From Planococcus sp. SK3692 (GTDB taxonomy: Bacteria > Bacillota > Bacilli > Bacillales_A > Planococcaceae), in contig NZ_JARCHV010000003.1 in NCBI RefSeq assembly GCF_028890485.2, positions 62,001 through 126,000 on the forward strand: a DNA stretch of 64,000 nucleotides, given 5' to 3'. The notes under the pieces are model-generated. The model was given only the letters and a program-made list of their open reading frames with translations, had not been told where the DNA came from and searched no databases. Shown one piece after another: positions 1 through 8,776 of the stretch; position 1 is the stretch's first letter; each line of letters opens with the position of its first letter. The translations under genes and the position numbers were made by a program.

Positions 1-28
1 GTAGTGTTTTATATCTGTTAAAATGGAT

Positions 29-302
29 TGTGGATAAAAGGGAACGAAATGTGTATAACTGTGTTGAATATTCGGAAATCGAAAGGAGGCGTAATAATGG
101 AGTTATATTGCTGCCAAACGCATGTGGGACAAGGGCTTGACGAATTTGTTGCCAAAACGGAAAGCTATCCTATACTGACTGAATTATCAGATATAAAAAA
201 GTTATCCACAAAGTGCAACTACTGTGAAGAACAGGCATTGTATCTTGTGGCGGATAAATAAAATCCTACAAGATGTAGAATGGCCTGTGGATATGTGCAT
301 AA
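29..302. promoter_or_regulatory. Cluster of five DnaA boxes
   Basis: Matches to the DnaA box TTATNCACA are seen at 29-37 (minus, TTATCCACA), 50-58 (minus, TTATACACA), 202-210 (plus, TTATCCACA), 286-294 (minus, ATATCCACA, one mismatch) and 294-302 (minus, TTATGCACA). Four are exact in under 300 bases, and the last two abut. They surround and partly lie in the CxxH/CxxC gene, just before rlmH. Bacillus is known to have DnaA-box clusters outside oriC that titrate DnaA or regulate genes. That this cluster does so is inference; it is not accompanied by an obvious AT-rich unwinding element or dnaA/dnaN. Confidence 0.65.
97..261 (+). CDS. CxxH/CxxC small protein (BA_5709 family)
   Basis: A 54-residue protein with an N-terminal CCQTH segment giving the CxxH motif and a later CNYC giving CxxC, the pattern that defines this Bacillales family; the four residues could bind a metal. 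An in-frame ATG exists upstream at 28, but the ATG at 97 has AAAGGAGG about 7 bases before it and gives the family's usual N-terminus (MELYCC). The gene sits directly upstream of rlmH, the usual neighbourhood, with a 90-base gap. A DnaA box (202-210) lies inside the coding sequence. Molecular function is unknown. Confidence 0.85.
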   Translation: MELYCCQTHVGQGLDEFVAKTESYPILTELSDIKKLSTKCNYCEEQALYLVADK

Positions 303-350
303 ACTCTGTGGGCAACTTGTTTGTAAATTTCGTGTAAAGGGGGATAAGTT

Positions 351-830
351 GTGAACATTTCCATTATGACCGTCGGAAAACTAAAAGAGAAATACTTGAA
401 AGCGGGCATTGCAGAATATGCAAAACGCTTAGGGGCTTATGCAAAAATTACGGAAGTGGAAGTCGCGGACGAAAAAGCGCCGGAGCAATTGAGCGAAGCG
501 GATATGGAAATCGTCAAAAAGAAAGAAGGCGAGCGCATACTCGCTAAAATCCCGCAAGACGCCTACGTCATCGCCCTCGCGATCGACGGCAAGATGAAGA
601 CGTCTGAGCAGCTCGCCAAAGACATGGAATCGCTCATGACCTATGGCCGCAGCAAAGTCGTCTTCGTTATCGGCGGATCACTTGGGCTACATGAGGAAGT
701 ATTGAAGCGTGCGGATGAGAAATTGTCGTTTTCGAAGATGACTTTCCCGCATCAATTGATGAAGTTGATCTTGCTGGAGCAGGTTTATCGGGCTTTCCGG
801 ATTATGAAGGGTGAGCCGTACCATAAGTAA
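351..830 (+). CDS. rlmH: 23S rRNA (pseudouridine1915-N3)-methyltransferase RlmH
   Basis: RlmH methylates N3 of pseudouridine 1915 in helix 69 of 23S rRNA using SAM, acting on assembled 70S ribosomes. The 159-residue length is typical. The SPOUT-type C-terminal knot is visible: FVIGGSLGL at about 104-112, then [11 protein letters not shown] and the family's terminal EPYHK. The start is GTG, preceded by AAAGGGGG. In staphylococci the 3' end of this gene is the SCC attachment site, but no recombinase or cassette follows here. rlmH is commonly near the replication origin in Bacillota, which fits the DnaA boxes upstream. Confidence 0.97.
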   Translation: MNISIMTVGKLKEKYLKAGIAEYAKRLGAYAKITEVEVADEKAPEQLSEADMEIVKKKEGERILAKIPQDAYVIALAIDGKMKTSEQLAKDMESLMTYGRSKVVFVIGGSLGLHEEVLKRADEKLSFSKMTFPHQLMKLILLEQVYRAFRIMKGEPYHK

Positions 831-903
831 ATGAGGTTATATCATTAAACAAACGCTATAAACGGTTCAATAAATGAAAACTATCAAAAGTAAATAAAGT
901 TTT

Positions 904-945
904 GGCCCTTGGGATTTGCTGAACAAGGGTCTAAATTTCGTTGTT
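904..945 (+). terminator. Weak hairpin in the rlmH-DUF1846 spacer
   Basis: The 309-base spacer 831-1139 is AT-rich and holds no convincing gene. Its only clear structure is an 8-bp stem, 904-911 with 924-931 (one G-U pair, 12-base loop), followed by a T-rich stretch. This could end rlmH transcription but is weaker than the other terminators in the window. Confidence 0.35.
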
Positions 946-1139
946 TTGTTTAAATGCATTGATGATAAGATTAATATTAAGCTTATTAGAATCACTCAAT
1001 AATCGAATTGACTGGGTCGACTTTCTAAAAAAGCTATGTAATGATAAAGGGATGAATTTTAGCTTAAATTTTCTCTTAAGAAGTTTTTATCTATTGAGTT
1101 AAGAGAAAGCTTTAAGCATAGAAAGTGGGACCAAGATTA

Positions 1140-2648
1140 ATGAAAAAAATTGGATTTGATTCGGAGAAATATTTACAAGAACAATCAGCCTACATCCTGG
1201 AGCGGGTGCAGCAATATGATAAACTTTACTTGGAATTTGGCGGAAAATTGATAGGCGACAAACATGCCAAGCGCGTCTTGCCTGGATTTGATGAAGATGC
1301 CAAAATCAAACTATTGCACACATTGAAAGAAAAGGCGGAAATTATCATCTGTGTGTACGCTGGAGACATCGAACGAAACAAAGTCCGGGAAGATTACGGC
1401 ATCACTTATGACCAGGACGTCCTTCGCTTAATTGACGAATACCGGGCATACGGCATTTCTGTCAACAGTGTCTTGATCACCCGTTACCAGGGGCAGCCAA
1501 CAGTCAAAGTATTTATGACAAAGCTTGAGAGAAGCGGAATCAGCGTCTGTATTCACCGCGAAATCGAAGGTTATCCGACAAACGCGGAGGCGGTCCTTGG
1601 GGAAGAAGGATTTGCGACGAATCCCTATATTAAAACGACAAAGCCAATCGTGGTAGTAACAGGCCCTGGCCCAGGAAGCGGAAAGCTTGCTACTTGCCTT
1701 AACCAAATGTACCACGAGAACAAACTGGGAAATGAAGTCGGCTATGCCAAGTTTGAGACTTTTCCAGTTTGGAACTTGCCGTTAAAGCACCCAGTAAACA
1801 TCGCTTATGAAGCGGCTACCGTCGATTTAAAAGATGTGAATATGATTGATAATTATCATTATGAAGCGTACGAGAAAGTAGCGGTCAATTACAATCGTGA
1901 TATTGAGACATTTCCTGTCATTAAACGGATTATTGAAAGGATTACCGGCAAAGAATCTGTTTACAGCTCACCGACTGATATGGGGGTCAATCGCCTGAAA
2001 TCGGGCATCACTGACGATCGGGTTGTCCAGGAAGCTGCCAAGCAGGAAATCATTCGGCGCAGTTTTGTCGTTGAGAACGACTATAAAAAAGGGCTTGCCG
2101 ATGAAGACAGTGTACGCCACATGCAAGTGATTCTAGAAGAGACCGGTTTAAAGAAAGAGGACCGGGCACCTGTGTTGCCGGCGCGTAATTATGCGAAAGA
2201 AGTCCAAGCACAAATTGACAGCACGAATTTACAAGCCGTCATTGCGATAGAACTGCCGAATGGCGAGATGATCACCGGTCGGACGACAACTTTGATGGAT
2301 GCTTCGGCAGCCGCGATTCTGAATGGGTTGAAGAAATTGACCAATATTTCCGATGAAATTGATTTGTTGTCGCCGGTGATTTTACAAACAATTCAACGCT
2401 TGAAAACCGATGACTTGAATAGCCGCGTCCCGACATTAAGCGCCAATGAAGTGCTCATTGCACTGGCAATCAGTGCGGTCACCAATCCTACTTCAGAGCT
2501 GGCTTATAAGCAATTGCCACATTTAAAAGACACGCAGGCTCATTCTACAGCTATATTGAATAGAGAAAACGAACAGACCTTTAAGAAGCTTGGAATCGAT
2601 ATCACCAATGATCCGGTATATCCAACTGAGAACCTATATTACAATTAG
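1140..2648 (+). CDS. DUF1846 / UPF0371 family protein
   Basis: A 502-residue protein matching the UPF0371 (DUF1846) family over its full length. Recognisable features are the N-terminus [12 protein letters not shown], a nucleotide-loop-like [11 protein letters not shown] near residue 175-185, and [15 protein letters not shown] downstream. The family has a solved fold but no established reaction. An in-frame GTG at 1125 would add five residues; the ATG at 1140 is preferred because GTGGGA lies about 10 bases before it and it matches family N-termini. It stands alone, closed by a strong hairpin at 2725-2766. Confidence 0.9.
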   Translation: MKKIGFDSEKYLQEQSAYILERVQQYDKLYLEFGGKLIGDKHAKRVLPGFDEDAKIKLLHTLKEKAEIIICVYAGDIERNKVREDYGITYDQDVLRLIDEYRAYGISVNSVLITRYQGQPTVKVFMTKLERSGISVCIHREIEGYPTNAEAVLGEEGFATNPYIKTTKPIVVVTGPGPGSGKLATCLNQMYHENKLGNEVGYAKFETFPVWNLPLKHPVNIAYEAATVDLKDVNMIDNYHYEAYEKVAVNYNRDIETFPVIKRIIERITGKESVYSSPTDMGVNRLKSGITDDRVVQEAAKQEIIRRSFVVENDYKKGLADEDSVRHMQVILEETGLKKEDRAPVLPARNYAKEVQAQIDSTNLQAVIAIELPNGEMITGRTTTLMDASAAAILNGLKKLTNISDEIDLLSPVILQTIQRLKTDDLNSRVPTLSANEVLIALAISAVTNPTSELAYKQLPHLKDTQAHSTAILNRENEQTFKKLGIDITNDPVYPTENLYYN

Positions 2649-2724
2649 ATTTTAGAAAACAGCTGCCTTTTTCTTCTTCCACAGAAGTCTGAGGCGGATG
2701 TATTTTCACTTATAGCGTTTACTG

Positions 2725-2766
2725 AAAAGGTTCATTCTTCTTTTAATGAGAAGAATGAACCTTTTT
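2725..2766. terminator. Bidirectional intrinsic terminator
   Basis: A perfect 16-bp inverted repeat, 2725-2740 with 2750-2765, has a 9-base loop. It begins with AAAA and ends with TTTTT, so it can work on both strands. It separates the DUF1846 gene from the converging SDR gene. Confidence 0.9.
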
Positions 2767-2891
2767 GTTTTATTGAATCAGTCAGGCGCTACTTGTGAAA
2801 GACTGTAAAAAAACTTTACTTCACCTGACAGGAAAATAAAGCTCTCTACAGTAAATGGTTAAACTGATCCTATCCTGTTGCCTAAGTCTAT

Positions 2892-3641
2892 TTATTTTAA
2901 CGAGTAGCCGCCATCTACAACAATTTCCGCACCATTTATATAGGAAGCCTTGTCTGAAGCTAAGAACAGCACAACTTCTGCGATCTCACTTGGTTTCCCA
3001 TAATTTCCTCTAGGATGCCCTTGGGATTGCTTGTCATAATTTTCTTTTCCGCCGTATGCCTTAATGGCCAGGTCGGTTTCTGTCGGGCCAGGGGAGATGC
3101 AGTTGACGCGGATGTCTTGATTGGCAAAGCGCAATGCCGTACTTTGGGTCATCGCTACAACCGCCGCTTTGGTCCCGCTATAGGCTGGCAGCATCGGATT
3201 GACTTTATCGTTTCCGAGGATGGCCGCATTATTAATAACGACTCCATGTTTTTGCTTGCCCATCACGGCTAACGCATATTTCATGTAAAGGAAAATCGCC
3301 GTTTGATTGACGGCAATCAACTGATTCCAGTCATCCAGCTTTACTCTAGACAAGGGCCCCATTCCGATAGACAGAACACCGGCATTGTTAAAGAGAATGT
3401 CGATAGAATGCCCATCAGTTTCAAGTGCTTTAAAGAAGCTTTCGATTTCTTCCGGGTTTTCGTTGTATACTTGGTGAAAATGGGCTTTTCCGTCGCAGTC
3501 ACTCTCTACTTGAGCGCCTTTGTCGTGGTCTCTTCCCGTAAAATGAACGGTCGCTCCTTCTCTGCAAAAGAAACGAACCACTTCTTTGCCAATTCCATCC
3601 GTTCCACCGTTAACAACCACTACTTTGTTTTCGAACATCAT
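2892..3641 (-). CDS. SDR family NAD(P)-dependent oxidoreductase
   Basis: A classical short-chain dehydrogenase of about 250 residues. The cofactor loop is NGGTDGIG near the N-terminus (first glycine context slightly unusual), followed by NNAG, a catalytic YxxxK in YSGTK, and the SPGPTETDL stretch after the active site. The C-terminal VDGGYSLK is typical. The start is placed at the first of two adjacent ATGs because GGAGGAG lies 5 bases upstream; a further ATG at 3662 lies ahead of that ribosome site and is unlikely. Substrate cannot be told from sequence; sugar, alcohol or 3-oxoacyl compounds are all possible. Confidence 0.88.
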   Translation of the reverse strand: MMFENKVVVVNGGTDGIGKEVVRFFCREGATVHFTGRDHDKGAQVESDCDGKAHFHQVYNENPEEIESFFKALETDGHSIDILFNNAGVLSIGMGPLSRVKLDDWNQLIAVNQTAIFLYMKYALAVMGKQKHGVVINNAAILGNDKVNPMLPAYSGTKAAVVAMTQSTALRFANQDIRVNCISPGPTETDLAIKAYGGKENYDKQSQGHPRGNYGKPSEIAEVVLFLASDKASYINGAEIVVDGGYSLK

Positions 3642-3858
3642 CCGATCTCCTCCAAACGTCATAGTAAAGTCTGTAAATTCAGTATATATTATTCGGGTCG
3701 CAGGAGGAAATTTGGATTCTCTTCACTCGAAGTATTCAGAGAAAAAGGACTCATCGCTGTCTTGTTAGAATATCTATACAGAAGGAAGCACCCACTGTGC
3801 AGTTGGAAAATCTCTAGGCGCGTGAGGAGGAATGTCCAAAATGGAGGAGGACCATAGA

Positions 3859-4329
3859 ATGCAAGCTGTCTTTGAGACGAAAAGGTGCTACATCAGACCT
3901 TTTATTGAAAGCGATTTGGACGCTTTTGTTACATACCGCAATAACCCTAAATGGATGGAATTTCAATATTTTAAGGGCTTGACCCGAGAAGAATATAGAG
4001 AAGTTTTAGTGAGAGAGTCATCTATGGAAAAAGGTGCCCAATTGGCCATCATCGACAAAGCCGACGAGACTCTGATTGGGGATGTGTTTGTGAAAAAGGA
4101 AGCCGATGCTTGTTGGATTGGCTATACAATCAACCCCGTTTTTAAAAGACAAGGCTATGCTTATGAAACTGTCCAAGCCATGATTCACTGGATCCGGCAG
4201 GCATACCCTGGGCTCACCATTAAAGCCGGGACCTCTCCTGAAAACCAGGCTTCCATTCAGTTGCTTAAAAAACTGGAGTTTACACCAGCTGGAATGGAAG
4301 ATGGCGAACTTATTTTTCAATATGTGTAA
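3859..4329 (+). CDS. GNAT family N-acetyltransferase (RimJ/RimL-like)
   Basis: A roughly 156-residue acetyltransferase. The N-terminus ETKRCYIRPFIESDL is characteristic of the RimJ/RimL-type GNATs. A central WIGYTINPVFKRQGYAYE contains the Q/RxxGxG/A-like acetyl-CoA loop, and the C-terminal part (SPENQASIQLLKKLEF) is the conserved motif B region. Three in-frame ATGs (3832, 3841, 3859) are possible; 3859 has GGAGGAGG 8 bases upstream and matches the family N-terminus best. Substrate unknown. Confidence 0.85.
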   Translation: MQAVFETKRCYIRPFIESDLDAFVTYRNNPKWMEFQYFKGLTREEYREVLVRESSMEKGAQLAIIDKADETLIGDVFVKKEADACWIGYTINPVFKRQGYAYETVQAMIHWIRQAYPGLTIKAGTSPENQASIQLLKKLEFTPAGMEDGELIFQYV

Positions 4330-4389
4330 TAAATCTTTTTTTGGTCTACCATAGAGAGCAACGAATTAAATATGTGGGGGAACTAAACG

Positions 4390-4989
4390 ATGAAAAAACT
4401 GGTTGTAATTTTATTTTTTGTATTGGTTATAGGGGCTGCTGCTGGATATGCATTTTCACAAACCAATTTATTTGGAGTCACTACCGATAGCAGTTCTGAT
4501 GCTTCGTTGGTACAGGATCAAATCGTAAAGATTGCGGAATTGGCATCACTTGAATACGAGTATAGCAATGTCATAGTCAGTGAGACGGGTAAGAATATTT
4601 CTTTGCCTGGAGTGTCCGATATTAAATTTGCAGAAGCGATCAGATTGATTGAATACGATGGGTATATAAAAGCGGGGTCCAAAGCCTCGGAAATTGAAAC
4701 TTCCTATAATGAAAGTACAAAACGATTGGTTGTGAGAGTACCGAAAGCAGAGATACTTGAGAACGTGGCGGATACAGAAAATATGGAAATCAGAGATATC
4801 AAAAACGAGTTGTTCTCGGATTATCCTTCTCAAAAAATTATAGAAGACATAAATACTGAAAAAGAGAAACTTGAAAAAGAGAAAATCGAACAAGGATTTT
4901 TGGAAGAAGCAGACAACAACACAGCAGAGATTTTAACGGCACTGCTTGAAACTCCTGCGTATGAAGAAGTAATCATCGAATTTTATTAA
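4390..4989 (+). CDS. DUF4230 domain-containing protein
   Basis: A 199-residue protein with a single hydrophobic N-terminal segment (about residues 4-22) that could be an anchor or uncleaved signal; no lipobox cysteine is present. The region after it (VQDQIVKIAELASLEYEYSNVI...) matches the DUF4230 pattern. The C-terminal third (EKEKLEKEKIEQGF) is charged and helical. It is preceded by GTGGGGGAAC and ends ahead of a hairpin, so it is probably monocistronic. No function is known for the family. Confidence 0.8.
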   Translation: MKKLVVILFFVLVIGAAAGYAFSQTNLFGVTTDSSSDASLVQDQIVKIAELASLEYEYSNVIVSETGKNISLPGVSDIKFAEAIRLIEYDGYIKAGSKASEIETSYNESTKRLVVRVPKAEILENVADTENMEIRDIKNELFSDYPSQKIIEDINTEKEKLEKEKIEQGFLEEADNNTAEILTALLETPAYEEVIIEFY

Positions 4990-5002
4990 TACATATAATC
5001 AC

Positions 5003-5036
5003 AAGCCATCAAGGTTCCTGACTTTGATGGCTTATT
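5003..5036 (+). terminator. Hairpin after the DUF4230 gene
   Basis: A 10-bp perfect stem, 5003-5012 with 5024-5033, with an 11-base loop. The following tract is only partly T-rich (ATTGTAT), so termination may be incomplete. Confidence 0.55.
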
Positions 5037-5145
5037 GTATGGAGTGATTCGTGAGTAATCAGTAGAGACACTCGCTATCATTTCACTCCAAGCTCCGACT
5101 AGCGTAAAATCAAAACCAACATAGTAGAAAAGGTGGTTTTAAGGG

Positions 5146-6111
5146 ATGGCCAGATTGCCGATCATGATTGATACAGACCCGGGGATTGACGATGCGATGA
5201 TGCTGACTTTGGCGTGTGCGCATGAGGAATTCTTCGATGTGCGCTTGGTGACGACGTGCTCGGGGAATATTTCGCAAGACAAGACGAATTATAATGCACG
5301 CACTTTCCTCAGTTATATCGGAGCGGATGTGGAAGTGGCGCGCGGTTTGGAGCAGCCGATGTTCCGCGAACTCGAAATGGCGGAAGAGATCCACGGGGAG
5401 AGCGGTTTTGGGAATGTTGAGTTTCCACCGCCGACTTTGCCGGTGAGCGAACGGCCGGCCGTGACCGCGATGCTCGAGACTTTGCATGCGAGCGAGGAGA
5501 AAATAACCATCGTGGCAACGGGTCCTTTGACGAATGTGGCAGCCTTATTATTGGCACATCCGGAAGTAAAACCGAAAATCGAGCGAATTTCGTGGATGGG
5601 CGGAGCGGCAGTTGGCGGCAATATGTCGCCGTCCGCTGAATTCAATGCCTATGTTGACCCGCATGCAGTGGAAATCGTGTTCCGCTCTGGCGTTCCGGTC
5701 GTCATGAGCGGTCTGGATGTGACGCATAAAGCATTCGTCACGCTGGAGGAAGCGAAAGGTATTTTGGCGATCGGCACCGAATTTGCGGAGAAGGCGTATG
5801 GCCTCGTTACGCATTATTTGGATGTTATCAAGAGAACACCTTTTCACGAAGACAATTATGACCAGGTGCTGCATTTCCATGATGTCTGTGCGGTTATGTA
5901 TTTATTGAAACCGGAATTGTTTGAAGGGCAGGACTGTTTTGTGGAAGCTTCACTCGAAGGCATTACAGCGGGAGCCACAGTGGTCGATTTCACGAACCGG
6001 ACAGGTGAAAAACCGAATGTCCATGTGTTGCATAGCGTAAACCGCGAAGCATTCGTTGAGGAGTTTGTAAAAGCAGTAAAAGTCATTTCGGATCGCGTGG
6101 AAGCACGTTAA
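5146..6111 (+). CDS. Nucleoside hydrolase (IunH/RihA type)
   Basis: Inosine-uridine-preferring type hydrolase that cleaves the N-glycosidic bond of ribonucleosides, giving ribose and base for salvage. The calcium-binding DTDPGIDD motif is at about residues 9-16. A second conserved block, ATGPLTNVAALL, lies near 125, followed by WMGGA and AEFNAYVDPHA; the FHDVCAV segment near 244-250 carries the active-site His/Asp. Length (321 residues) is normal for the family. Base specificity (purine or pyrimidine) cannot be assigned. It is followed after 54 bases by a co-directional NAD(P)-binding protein. Confidence 0.93.
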   Translation: MARLPIMIDTDPGIDDAMMLTLACAHEEFFDVRLVTTCSGNISQDKTNYNARTFLSYIGADVEVARGLEQPMFRELEMAEEIHGESGFGNVEFPPPTLPVSERPAVTAMLETLHASEEKITIVATGPLTNVAALLLAHPEVKPKIERISWMGGAAVGGNMSPSAEFNAYVDPHAVEIVFRSGVPVVMSGLDVTHKAFVTLEEAKGILAIGTEFAEKAYGLVTHYLDVIKRTPFHEDNYDQVLHFHDVCAVMYLLKPELFEGQDCFVEASLEGITAGATVVDFTNRTGEKPNVHVLHSVNREAFVEEFVKAVKVISDRVEAR

Positions 6112-6165
6112 TTCGTTTTATATTTTGAATTCGACAAAATTCATAAGAAAGCAAGGTGAAGCGTG

Positions 6166-6783
6166 ATGAAAATTATCGTATTCGGTGCAACGGGTGGCGT
6201 GGGCCGATCGGTCGTCGAGCAAGCATTGGAGCACGGTTATGAAGTGACGGCGTTTGTGCGGACTCCGGACAAATTAAAAGTCACAGGCGACAAACTAACA
6301 GTGGTGCAGGGAGATGCGTTCCACGTGGAACAAGTGTCCGCAGCAATCGCCGGCCATGACGCAGTGGTGTCGTGTTTGGGTTCGAATCAAGGCATGAAAA
6401 AGTCGGATGATCTGCGAACGATGGCGAAAAATATCGTGGCGGGCATGCAACAGCAGGGCGTTAGACGCATTGTCTACACAGCGTCTGCCGGAATTAACGA
6501 TGAACTCCCGGGCATTGGCGGAAAGTTGATGATGGGCGTGCTGAAGCAGGTGTTAATCGATCATCGCGCCGCTGTCGATGCCATTCAAGAAGCGGGACTG
6601 AGCTACACAATCGTCCGGCCGATGGGCTTGACCAATGATTCCTTTAGCGGGCAGTACCGGGAGTCACAACAAGGCGTGCCGGGTAAATCAAAGACCATTC
6701 CACGTGCGGATGTGGCGCATTTTATCGTCAAGGCACTGGGAAATGCAGAGTATGAAAACAAATCTGTGGGGATTGCGACGTGA
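6166..6783 (+). CDS. NAD(P)-binding oxidoreductase (NmrA/atypical SDR)
   Basis: A roughly 205-residue atypical SDR that starts with the dinucleotide-binding motif GATGGVG (about residues 7-13). YTASAG and YTIVRPMGL are typical of the NmrA/biliverdin-reductase-B-like group. The usual YxxxK active site is absent, so it may be a redox sensor or flavin/quinone reductase rather than a classical dehydrogenase. The ATG at 6166 is preferred over GTG 6163 because AAGGTGAA is 5-6 bases upstream. A parS-like palindrome is embedded in this gene (6317-6332). Confidence 0.82.
   Translation: MKIIVFGATGGVGRSVVEQALEHGYEVTAFVRTPDKLKVTGDKLTVVQGDAFHVEQVSAAIAGHDAVVSCLGSNQGMKKSDDLRTMAKNIVAGMQQQGVRRIVYTASAGINDELPGIGGKLMMGVLKQVLIDHRAAVDAIQEAGLSYTIVRPMGLTNDSFSGQYRESQQGVPGKSKTIPRADVAHFIVKALGNAEYENKSVGIAT
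6317..6332. promoter_or_regulatory. parS-like ParB/Spo0J site (intragenic)
   Basis: The 16-mer CGTTCCACGTGGAACA matches the Bacillus parS consensus TGTTNCACGTGAAACA at 14 of 16 positions and contains a perfect 14-bp palindrome. In Bacillus, parS sites often lie inside genes near the origin. Binding by ParB is inferred. Confidence 0.6.
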
Positions 6784-6860
6784 ATCGTGCGGTGGCTTTC
6801 AGAGTGTGGAATAGGTTCGTAATCCGCTATAAGTAAAAAAAAGAGCTTAGCTTTGCGACA

Positions 6861-7033
6861 TTAAATAATCAATGACCTGTCTCAGTATTTGGAGAAGCGT
6901 TTGCTCGACTCCTGTGGGACTAGCGGGTTTGAGAGACCCCGCAGGAACGGAGTGACGAGGAGGCTCGATTCCCGCCCCACGGAAAGCGAGCGATAAGCTT
7001 CGGAAAATACGATTAACTAGAGTTTCTCGACAA
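6861..7033 (-). repeat. Dispersed intergenic repeat, copy A
   Basis: One of three copies of a roughly 170-base element (others at 26661 and 33176), here in inverse orientation. Shared blocks read on the minus strand include CGTATTTTCCGAAGCTTATC, GCTCGCTTTCC, GCGGGGTCTC, GGAGTCGAGC and AACGCTTCTCCAAATAC. The element is GC-richer than its surroundings and contains complementary arms. It fills most of the 379-base gap 6784-7162 together with a hairpin at 7045-7067. No reading frame is conserved among copies. It resembles the miniature repeats known from Bacillaceae intergenic regions. Confidence 0.85.
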
Positions 7034-7044
7034 GCGAAGCAGCT

Positions 7045-7067
7045 GCAACTATTGCGGTTGCTTTTTT
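7045..7067 (+). terminator. Short GCAAC/GTTGC hairpin with T-run
   Basis: GCAAC (7045-7049) pairs with GTTGC (7057-7061), followed directly by six T (7062-7067). The stem is short, so this is a tentative terminator upstream of the sensor kinase gene. Confidence 0.45.
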
Positions 7068-7162
7068 GGTTCATTTCCCCGATTTTCTTTAGCATGAATT
7101 TTAGCTTATAGTAGAAACATCTGTTTACAACAACTTTCCGGTAGTGAAGAATGAGGTGCATC

Positions 7163-8776
7163 ATGGCGTTTTTATCGCGATTTAAATTGAGTTCGATCAT
7201 TATCCTGTTTGTGTTATTGGTGGTGCTGGTGTCATTGCTGATCACTAGCCTGCTGGTGGCCGGTACATCAGGTGATCGGATCGAGCAGCAGCTGGAAAAT
7301 AAAGCTGTCAGCATTTCCAGGACTGCCGCGGAGTCGCAAGTCATTCACGAAGGCTTGGAGAGAGAAGCGGCGGAAGCGAATATCCAGGACTATTCACTGG
7401 CGGTGCAACAAGCCGCTGATGTGTTGTTTGTCGTCGTTATGGACATGGACGGCATCCGCAAATCGCATCCGAATCCGGACAATATCGGCAAGGCATTTGC
7501 CGGTGGCGATGAACTCCGTGTGCTAGCAGGCGAGGAATATACATCGCGTGCGGAAGGGACGCTCGGGCAATCGGTCCGTGCGTTCACGCCGGTGTTTGAT
7601 GGGGAGGGTGATCAAATCGGCGCAGTCGCGGTTGGAATTTCTTTAGAAGAAGTAGAAGCGGCGATCGGGCAAAACCAACAGACGCTGTGGATCGGCTCGT
7701 TGAGCGGTTTATTATTTGGCATCATCGGCGCATTGTTTTTGGCGCGTTATATTAAAAAAAGCCTGTTCGGACTGGAGCCTCCCGAAATCGCGCGTATCCA
7801 CGAAGAACGCAACCAGATGCTTCATTCCGTTTACGAAGGCGTCATCGCGATCGACCAACATTCACGCATTATGCTCGCCAACCGGTCCGCGAGAGAGCTG
7901 TTCGAAAAAGCGGGATTCAAGGGCCGTGAGCCGATTGGCAAGGAGATCCGCGAATTTCTGCCAGGCCTTGTGACGAGCCGTGTATTGCTTGAAAAACGCA
8001 CCGTTTTGGATGAGGAGCAGGAGCTTAATGGCCTGTCGATCTTGTCGAACCAAGTGCCGCTATTGGTGAATGGCCAAGTAATCGGCGCGATGGTCACATT
8101 CCGGGACAAGACGGAAATCGACTTGCTTGCCGAACAATTGACCGGCGTCGAAATGTATGCGGAAACTTTACGGGCGCAGTCGCACGAATTCATGAATCAA
8201 CTGCATGTCTTGCTCGGCTTGATTAAAATGGAGCAATACGAGCAAGTAACACAGTTTATCGCGAAATTGGTCGACCATCAAGCCGTGGAGGTCGGCAACG
8301 TGACACGCTCGATCAAGGATCCGGTGCTGGCTGGCTTTATCCTTGGGAAAATCAGTTTTGCGAGAGAAGCGCAGGTGAATCTGTCGATCAGCTGTGAGAC
8401 TGACATTCCAAAACCGGACGATCCCGCGGTCACGCATGAGCTGATCACGATCATTGGCAATGTGGTCGACAATGCGATCGATAACGTCCAAGAGACCGAA
8501 CATAAGCGGGTGCACGCTGCATTTTCCTATATCGATGAATTGTTGACGATCACGATCAGCGATACAGGAACTGGCATCGACGAGGAATTGCAGGAAACGA
8601 TGTTTGAGAAAGGCGTCTCCAGCAAGGAAGGCTACCACCGTGGGTTTGGATTGCATTTGGTGAAAAACAGCGTAGATAAACTCGAAGGCTCGATTGAAGT
8701 TGCCTCCGAGAAAAACGAAGGCACGACCTTCGAGTTGGTGCTGCCGTATGAAGCAAGGGGGGAAACAGATGATTAA
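7163..8776 (+). CDS. Citrate/C4-dicarboxylate-type sensor histidine kinase (CitA/DcuS/MalK family)
   Basis: A membrane sensor kinase of 537 residues. TM1 (about 4-30) and TM2 (about 170-192) flank an extracytoplasmic PAS-like sensor of roughly 140 residues; a cytoplasmic PAS (about 205-310), an atypical H-box with the phosphoacceptor in QSHEFMNQLHVLLGL, and a HATPase domain (NVVDNAIDNV, DTGTGI, GFGLHLV) follow. This is the CitA/DcuS architecture, which senses citrate, malate or fumarate. The start is ATG 7163 with GAGGTG upstream; ATG 7151 lacks a good site. It overlaps the response regulator gene by 8 bases. The nearby 2-hydroxycarboxylate transporter is the likely target. Confidence 0.93.
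   Translation: MAFLSRFKLSSIIILFVLLVVLVSLLITSLLVAGTSGDRIEQQLENKAVSISRTAAESQVIHEGLEREAAEANIQDYSLAVQQAADVLFVVVMDMDGIRKSHPNPDNIGKAFAGGDELRVLAGEEYTSRAEGTLGQSVRAFTPVFDGEGDQIGAVAVGISLEEVEAAIGQNQQTLWIGSLSGLLFGIIGALFLARYIKKSLFGLEPPEIARIHEERNQMLHSVYEGVIAIDQHSRIMLANRSARELFEKAGFKGREPIGKEIREFLPGLVTSRVLLEKRTVLDEEQELNGLSILSNQVPLLVNGQVIGAMVTFRDKTEIDLLAEQLTGVEMYAETLRAQSHEFMNQLHVLLGLIKMEQYEQVTQFIAKLVDHQAVEVGNVTRSIKDPVLAGFILGKISFAREAQVNLSISCETDIPKPDDPAVTHELITIIGNVVDNAIDNVQETEHKRVHAAFSYIDELLTITISDTGTGIDEELQETMFEKGVSSKEGYHRGFGLHLVKNSVDKLEGSIEVASEKNEGTTFELVLPYEARGETDD

Noticed and set aside
780..830. Possible SCC-type cassette attachment site at the rlmH 3' end
   Set aside because: rlmH is the SCC site in staphylococci, but no ccr recombinase, cassette genes or repeated att sequence follow.
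3303..3857. 184-residue open frame on the plus strand opposite the SDR gene
   Set aside because: It lies antisense to a clear SDR with full motifs, has no ribosome site and no recognisable domain; it is a shadow frame.
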